Part shown: piece after piece, positions 59,917 to 64,000 of the stretch | Position numbering within the stretch: position 1 is the stretch's first letter | How the letters are laid out: every line of letters starts with the position of its first letter | Origin: JBKEDF01 sp047975325 | GTDB taxonomy: Bacteria; Pseudomonadota; Alphaproteobacteria; Rhodobacterales; Rhodobacteraceae | Direction: 5' to 3' | Assembly: GCA_047975325.1 (NCBI GenBank) | Contig: JBKEDF010000041.1 | Location: 1 to 64,000, forward strand | Length of the DNA stretch: 64,000 bases | Program-made: the position numbers and the translations under genes | The notes under the pieces: model-generated | The model's database searches: none | Told to the model about the DNA's origin: nothing | Seen by the model: only the letters and a program-made list of their open reading frames with translations

Positions 59917-60671
59917 TGGCGTCCGGGGCCAAAGATGGACGGGGCTGGCTTGTCGTGGCGGGGCTCGGTCCCGGCGCGCCGGATCTGGTTACGCCCGAGG
60001 TGGACCTTGCCCTTGCCGAAGCCACTGATATCCTTGGCTATATCCCCTATGTTGCGCGTATTCCCGCGCGACAGGGACTGCGGCTGCATCCATCGGACAA
60101 CCGAGCCGAACTGGACCGCGCCCATCATGCGCTTGATATCGCCCGCGATGGTGGCCGGGCAGTGCTGGTATCTTCCGGTGATCCGGGGGTTTTTGCCATG
60201 GCCGCTGCCCTGTTTGAGGCACTGGAAACCCGACCGGACCTGCAGGATTTGCCAATCCGTATCCTGCCCGGGATCACTGCGATGCTGGCAGCGGCAGCGG
60301 CGGCAGGTGCCCCCTTAGGCCATGATTTCTGTGCCATCAACCTTTCGGATAACCTCAAGCCTTGGGGAATGATTGAAAAACGGCTGCGTCTGGCCACGGA
60401 GGCCGATCTGGCCATCGCCCTTTACAACCCGCGTTCCAGGTCCCGACCCGAAGGTTTTACCCATGCGCTGGAAATCCTGCGTGCCAGTTGCGGGGATGAA
60501 AGGCTGATCACCTTCGCGCGGGCGGTATCCACGGCGGATCAGGAGATCCGCACTGTTACACTGGCCGAAGCCCGCCCCGACATGGCAGATATGCGGACGC
60601 TGGTGATTGTCGGAAATTCCCGTACCCGGCGCATCGGGCCATGGGTCTACAGCCCGAGATCGGCCTCATGA
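59913..60671 (+). CDS. cobJ: Precorrin-3B C17-methyltransferase
   Basis: This methyltransferase performs ring contraction and C17 methylation. The 252-residue protein has the N-terminal VVAGLGPGAPDLVTPEV motif, SSGDPGVFAMAAALFE near residue 89, and YNPRSRSRPEGF near residue 170. Its 3' end overlaps the convergent cobK gene by 25 bases. It is coupled to cobI. Confidence 0.95.
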   Translation: MMASGAKDGRGWLVVAGLGPGAPDLVTPEVDLALAEATDILGYIPYVARIPARQGLRLHPSDNRAELDRAHHALDIARDGGRAVLVSSGDPGVFAMAAALFEALETRPDLQDLPIRILPGITAMLAAAAAAGAPLGHDFCAINLSDNLKPWGMIEKRLRLATEADLAIALYNPRSRSRPEGFTHALEILRASCGDERLITFARAVSTADQEIRTVTLAEARPDMADMRTLVIVGNSRTRRIGPWVYSPRSAS

Positions 60672-61393
60672 CAAAGCCGGCGCATCACCTCATCCACTCT
60701 GGCCAGAACCGGTCGGGCCGGAAGAACCGGACGCGCGATCATGATCACGCGCAGGCCAAGCTGCCGTGCGGCTTCGATCTTGGCAATTGCGCCGCTACCC
60801 CCGGCATTCTTGGCCACGACGATATCGATACGGTGATCCCGCAGGAGCGCAAGATCGCCGGCAAGGGTAAAGGGACCACGATCCACCACGACCCGCGCGC
60901 CCGACAAGGGCGGAATCCCCGGTGGGTCGACAAGCCGCAGCAGGTAATCATGTTCCGGCCTTGCAGCAAAGGGGGGGAGGTTCTGCCGTCCGATTGCCAG
61001 GAACACCCGCGACGGGCGCGTAGGCAGGGCGGCAATTGCACCCTCGATATTGGCGACCGGCAGCCAGTCATCCCCCGGTTCCGCCTGCCAGGCGGGGCGC
61101 TCCAACGCAATCAGGGGCACATCTGCAACCTTGCAGGCCCGAATGGCATTGCCGCTTATCCCGGCGGCAAAAGGGTGAGTCGCATCGATTACATGGCTGA
61201 TCCGGGTTTCTTTCAGATAGGCGATCAGCCCCTCAACCCCGCCAAAGCCGCCAACCCGGCATGGCAGGGGTTGCGCAGCGGGGTTTGCCGTGCGTCCGGC
61301 ATAGGAATAGATGGCCTCAACCCCCGCCATGGCAAGGGCGCGCGCCATCTTGCCGGCCTCTTGCGTGCCGCCAAGCAGGAGGATGCGTTGCAT
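60647..61393 (-). CDS. cobK: Precorrin-6A reductase
   Basis: This NADPH-dependent reductase of the CbiJ/CobK family has 248 residues. It begins with MQRILLLGGTQEAGKMA and has IDATHPFAAGISGNAI near residue 78 and the late RVIMIARPVLP. The ATG at 61393 shares the CATG tetranucleotide with the cobL start on the other strand. It is the only gene of the rightward cob operon in reverse orientation. It overlaps cobJ by 25 bases and cobL by 2. Its promoter must lie within cobL, and the operon transcript would be antisense to it. Confidence 0.94.
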   Translation of the reverse strand: MQRILLLGGTQEAGKMARALAMAGVEAIYSYAGRTANPAAQPLPCRVGGFGGVEGLIAYLKETRISHVIDATHPFAAGISGNAIRACKVADVPLIALERPAWQAEPGDDWLPVANIEGAIAALPTRPSRVFLAIGRQNLPPFAARPEHDYLLRLVDPPGIPPLSGARVVVDRGPFTLAGDLALLRDHRIDIVVAKNAGGSGAIAKIEAARQLGLRVIMIARPVLPARPVLARVDEVMRRLCHEADLGL

Positions 61394-62567
61394 GGATGAA
61401 CCCTGGCTTTCGATCATCGGTTTGAACGAAGATGGACCGGCAGGGCTTTCGGATGCAAGCCGTGATGCGCTGGCGGAGGCAGAGATTGTTTTTGGTGGCA
61501 CCCGCCATCTTGCATTGATCGGGGCGGGGGAACGGGGCCGTTCCTGGCCCGTGCCCTTCGATATTGCCGAGGTTCTTGTCCTGCGTGGACGACGGATTGC
61601 AGTTCTGGCTTCGGGTGATCCCTTCTGGTTCGGGGTGGGCAAGGTTCTTGCCCGGGCCTTGCCCCGTCATGAATGGCGTGCCTTTCCCGCACCCGGCACT
61701 TTCACGCTGGCAGCAGCACGCCTTGGCTGGCCACTGGAAGATACGGCCTGCCTCGGCCTGCATGCCGCGCCTTTTACGCGGCTGGTGCCGTATCTTGCCC
61801 CCGGTTGGCGGGGCATTTGCCTGCTGCGTGATGGCAAGGCGGTTGCGGAACTGGCAAAATGGCTGGTGTCGCGGGGCTGGGGTGCAAGCCAGTTGCAGGT
61901 GATGGAGGCCCTTGGTGGCCCCCGCGAACGGATTCGACATATGACTGCCTGGCAATACGCCCCTGATGATATTCAGGCACCAGTCTGCGTGGCAATTGAA
62001 GCCAGGGGGGGGGAGGGCCTGCCCCGCAACCCCGGTTTGCCAGAGGCGCTTTTTGCCCATGACGGGCAGATCACCAAATCCCCGATCCGGGCGATCACCC
62101 TGGCCGCGCTGGCCCCCCGCCATGATGAGCTGCTCTGGGATCTGGGGGCGGGTTCGGGGTCGATTTCGGTGGAATGGGCGCTGGCCGGAGGACATGCTGC
62201 CGCAGTTGAACAACATGCCGGCCGTGCCGCCAATATCCGCCGCAATGCCGAAGATTTTGGCCTTGATCATCGCATTGCGATTCACGAGGGCCGGATATTG
62301 GAATGCCTGGCCGGATTGCCCGCACCGGATGCAATATTCGTTGGTGGCGGTTTTGACATGGCCGTTTTCGAGGCGCTTCCACGCAAGGCCCGACTGGTGG
62401 TGAATGCGGTCACGCTGGAAACCGGGGCATTGCTTGCGGATCTGCACTGCCGTCATGGTGGTGATCTGCTGCGACTGGATCTGTCGCATGCCGAACCGCT
62501 GGGGCCGTCCCACAGTTGGGCGCCGGCACGCCCCCTTCTGCAATGGAGGCTTCCCTCATGCGCGTAA
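61392..62567 (+). CDS. cobL: Precorrin-6Y C5,15-methyltransferase (decarboxylating)
   Basis: CobL is a fusion of CbiE (N-terminal C5 methyltransferase) and CbiT (C-terminal C15 methyltransferase/decarboxylase). The 391-residue protein shows the CbiE part from SIIGLNEDGPAGLS to about residue 195 and the CbiT SAM motif LLWDLGAGSGSISVEWA near residue 245, then IFVGGGFD. AGGAGG lies 9 bases upstream of ATG 61392, inside cobK codons. It overlaps cobE by 10 bases. Confidence 0.95.
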   Translation: MDEPWLSIIGLNEDGPAGLSDASRDALAEAEIVFGGTRHLALIGAGERGRSWPVPFDIAEVLVLRGRRIAVLASGDPFWFGVGKVLARALPRHEWRAFPAPGTFTLAAARLGWPLEDTACLGLHAAPFTRLVPYLAPGWRGICLLRDGKAVAELAKWLVSRGWGASQLQVMEALGGPRERIRHMTAWQYAPDDIQAPVCVAIEARGGEGLPRNPGLPEALFAHDGQITKSPIRAITLAALAPRHDELLWDLGAGSGSISVEWALAGGHAAAVEQHAGRAANIRRNAEDFGLDHRIAIHEGRILECLAGLPAPDAIFVGGGFDMAVFEALPRKARLVVNAVTLETGALLADLHCRHGGDLLRLDLSHAEPLGPSHSWAPARPLLQWRLPSCA

Positions 62568-62917
62568 TCGGCATGGGCCTGTCTTCCCGCGCATCACCGG
62601 CCGAGGTGGCCGCGGCGCTGGTGGCCGCGGGTCCCGTCGCGGCACTGGCCCTGCCCGAAACCCGCAAGGATCATCCCGCGCTGGCCGGGGTGACATTGCC
62701 GATGCTGGCCCAGTCTCTGGCCGATCTGCGGGGTATTCCCACTCTCACGCAATCGCCCCGCATCCTGCGGGAATATGGCTGTGGTTCACTGGCCGAGGCT
62801 GCCGCGATCCATGCCTCTGGTGGAAATCTGGTCTCCCCCCGGCGCATCTGTGGCGGCGTTACCTGGGCTCTGGCCGAAGGTCCGGGTCATTCCCTAAATC
62901 GAAAGGCTGAAAAATGA
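62558..62917 (+). CDS. cobE: Cobalamin biosynthesis protein CobE (CbiG C-terminal family)
   Basis: This small protein of 119 residues belongs to the CobE/CbiG-C family, with MRVIGMGLSSRASPAEV at the start and the acidic/Ala-rich second half SLAEAAAIHASGG. In the aerobic pathway CobE is linked to handling of the corrin intermediates; its exact chemistry is not settled to my knowledge. GGAGG lies upstream of the ATG, which is inside cobL. It overlaps cobM by 4 bases. Confidence 0.87.
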   Translation: MRVIGMGLSSRASPAEVAAALVAAGPVAALALPETRKDHPALAGVTLPMLAQSLADLRGIPTLTQSPRILREYGCGSLAEAAAIHASGGNLVSPRRICGGVTWALAEGPGHSLNRKAEK

Positions 62918-63699
62918 CGGTGCATTTTATCGGTGCGGGTCCCGGTGCGCCCGATCTCATCACCTTGCGAGGGCGTGATCTGGTTGCCGCATCGCCGGTC
63001 TGCCTTTACGCTGGATCACTGGTTCCCGAAGGCGTTCTGGCCCATTGCCCACCAGGGGCGAGGATCATCAATACCGCGCCGCTGAGCCTTGATCAGATCA
63101 TTGACGAGATTGCCACGGCCCATGCGGAAGGAAAGGATGTCTCCCGGCTCCATTCCGGGGATCTTTCCGTCTGGTCCGCGATGGGTGAACAGCTTCGCCG
63201 CCTGCGCGCGCTTGATATCCCATATGATGTGACCCCCGGTGTGCCTGCCTTTGCTGCCGCTGCCGCATCCCTGGGTGCCGAACTGACCCTGCCCGGGATC
63301 GTGCAATCGGTGGTGTTGACCCGTATATCGGGCCGTGCTTCCGCCATGCCCGAGGGGGAGACGCTGGAAAATTTCGCCCGTACCGGTGCGGTTCTGGCCA
63401 TCCACCTGTCAATCCATCTGCTGGAAGAGGTGATCGCGCGGCTGGTGCCATATTATGGGGAGGATTGCCCTGTGGCGGTAATCTGGCGTGCAAGCTGGCC
63501 TGATGAAAGGGTGGTGCGTGCCCGTCTGTCTACGCTGCAAACCGCCATCGGGGCAGAGATGGAACGCACTGCGATCATTCTGGTCGGGCATTCGATCGGG
63601 GCAGAGGATTTTGCCGAAAGCCGTCTTTATGCCGCCGATTACGACCGTCGCTACCGCCCCGTGGGCACTGATCCGCGTTTCCCGGAGGAAAACGCATGA
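62914..63699 (+). CDS. cobM: Precorrin-4 C11-methyltransferase
   Basis: This tetrapyrrole methylase acts at C11 of precorrin-4. The 261-residue protein has VHFIGAGPGAPDLITLRG at the N-terminus, CLYAGSLVPEGVL near residue 30, HSGDLSVWSAMGEQL near residue 80, and VTPGVPAFAAAAASLGAE. The length is typical. Both ends overlap neighbours by 4 bases. Confidence 0.95.
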   Translation: MTVHFIGAGPGAPDLITLRGRDLVAASPVCLYAGSLVPEGVLAHCPPGARIINTAPLSLDQIIDEIATAHAEGKDVSRLHSGDLSVWSAMGEQLRRLRALDIPYDVTPGVPAFAAAAASLGAELTLPGIVQSVVLTRISGRASAMPEGETLENFARTGAVLAIHLSIHLLEEVIARLVPYYGEDCPVAVIWRASWPDERVVRARLSTLQTAIGAEMERTAIILVGHSIGAEDFAESRLYAADYDRRYRPVGTDPRFPEENA

Positions 63700-64000
63700 C
63701 GGGCGCTCCTCCGGGCCTGATGATTTCCGCGCCAGCGTCCGGCACCGGAAAGACAACCGTGATGCTGGGGCTTTTGCGGGCATTTTCCGAAGCGGGGTTG
63801 ATCGTCCAGCCTTTCAAGAGCGGCCCGGACTATATCGATCCGGCCTTTCACCAGGCAGCAACCGGACGGCAGAGCTTCAACCTCGACAGTTGGGCGATGG
63901 GGCCGGAATTGATGACGACGCTGGCAGCAAGGGCTGCGGAGGCAGATATCGTTCTGGCCGAAGGTTCGATGGGGCTGTTTGATGGTGTGGCCCGGCCTGG
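63696..64000 (+). CDS. cobB: Cobyrinic acid a,c-diamide synthase, N-terminal part (runs off window)
   Basis: The first 101 codons of a CobB/CbiA-type glutamine amidotransferase are present: P-loop MISAPASGTGKTTVML near residue 9, PFKSGPDYIDPAFH near residue 39, NLDSWAMGP and LAEGSMGLFDG. The enzyme amidates side chains a and c before cobalt insertion in the aerobic route. The ATG lies inside the cobM stop with GGAGGAAAACGC upstream. The glutaminase domain lies beyond base 64000. Confidence 0.95.
   Translation, partial: MTGAPPGLMISAPASGTGKTTVMLGLLRAFSEAGLIVQPFKSGPDYIDPAFHQAATGRQSFNLDSWAMGPELMTTLAARAAEADIVLAEGSMGLFDGVARP

Noticed and set aside
1..64000. Search for tRNA genes, CRISPR arrays, insertion sequences and prophage
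   Set aside because: I saw no cloverleaf, regularly spaced repeats, transposase or phage genes, so none is reported; a covariance-model scan would be needed to exclude small RNAs.

Overview
The window reads as chromosomal DNA of an alphaproteobacterium, most likely a Rhodobacterales relative. Supporting signs are the high GC content, three TRAP transporters, a PAS_5 family protein, the neighbourhood yicC-gmk-gamma carbonic anhydrase, the block gltA-gltX-comEC, and an aerobic (CobG/CobN) vitamin B12 pathway with a PduX/BluE-type threonine kinase. The species cannot be named from the sequence alone. I see no tRNA, rRNA, CRISPR array or insertion sequence. About 68 genes fill the window densely, and many neighbours overlap by 4 nt (ATGA or GTGA).

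Region 1 (8-10940) is a catabolic island. It holds a TctA permease, a DapA-family lyase/aldolase, a separate DhaK/DhaL kinase pair, an FAD-dependent hydroxy-acid dehydrogenase and a TRAP transporter. An IclR regulator and a class I aminotransferase lie on the other strand. A coherent but unproven reading is uptake of a hydroxy acid, oxidation to a 2-oxo acid, aldol cleavage and phosphorylation of a ketose-type product. Region 2 (11244-15467) is a polar amino-acid ABC transporter followed by a DenD-like (D-erythronate dehydrogenase) gene.

Region 3 (15608-31467) is the most unusual part. It contains pxpA with a LysR regulator, two paralogous TRAP systems placed head to head, an aminotransferase and a second, paralogous LysR gene. 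It also contains the minus-strand operon accB-accC-(biotin-less carrier-like gene)-SDR-pxpB-pxpC. PxpB and PxpC are homologous to the two halves of the carboxyltransferase domain of urea carboxylase, and no classical carboxyltransferase is present. The set therefore looks like a split, biotin-dependent amide or lactam carboxylase with a PxpA-type hydrolase and its own transporters. This is my leading candidate for an undescribed system.

Region 4 (31572-45400) is mostly housekeeping: pirin, a PAS_5 protein, yicC, gmk, gamma carbonic anhydrase, an EnvZ-like histidine kinase, metY, a lytic transglycosylase lipoprotein, a UbiH-type monooxygenase, gltA, gltX and comEC.

Region 5 (45466-64000) is cobalamin metabolism with two cobalamin riboswitches. 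The first precedes a small unrecognised ORF, a BtuD-BtuF-BtuC-like importer, PduX and CobC. The divergent cobO-cobQ pair lies between. The second riboswitch precedes DUF1636-cobW-cobN-cobG-cobH-cobI-cobJ-(cobK antisense)-cobL-cobE-cobM-cobB, with cobB running off the window. cobA, cobF, cobS and cobT are not in the window.
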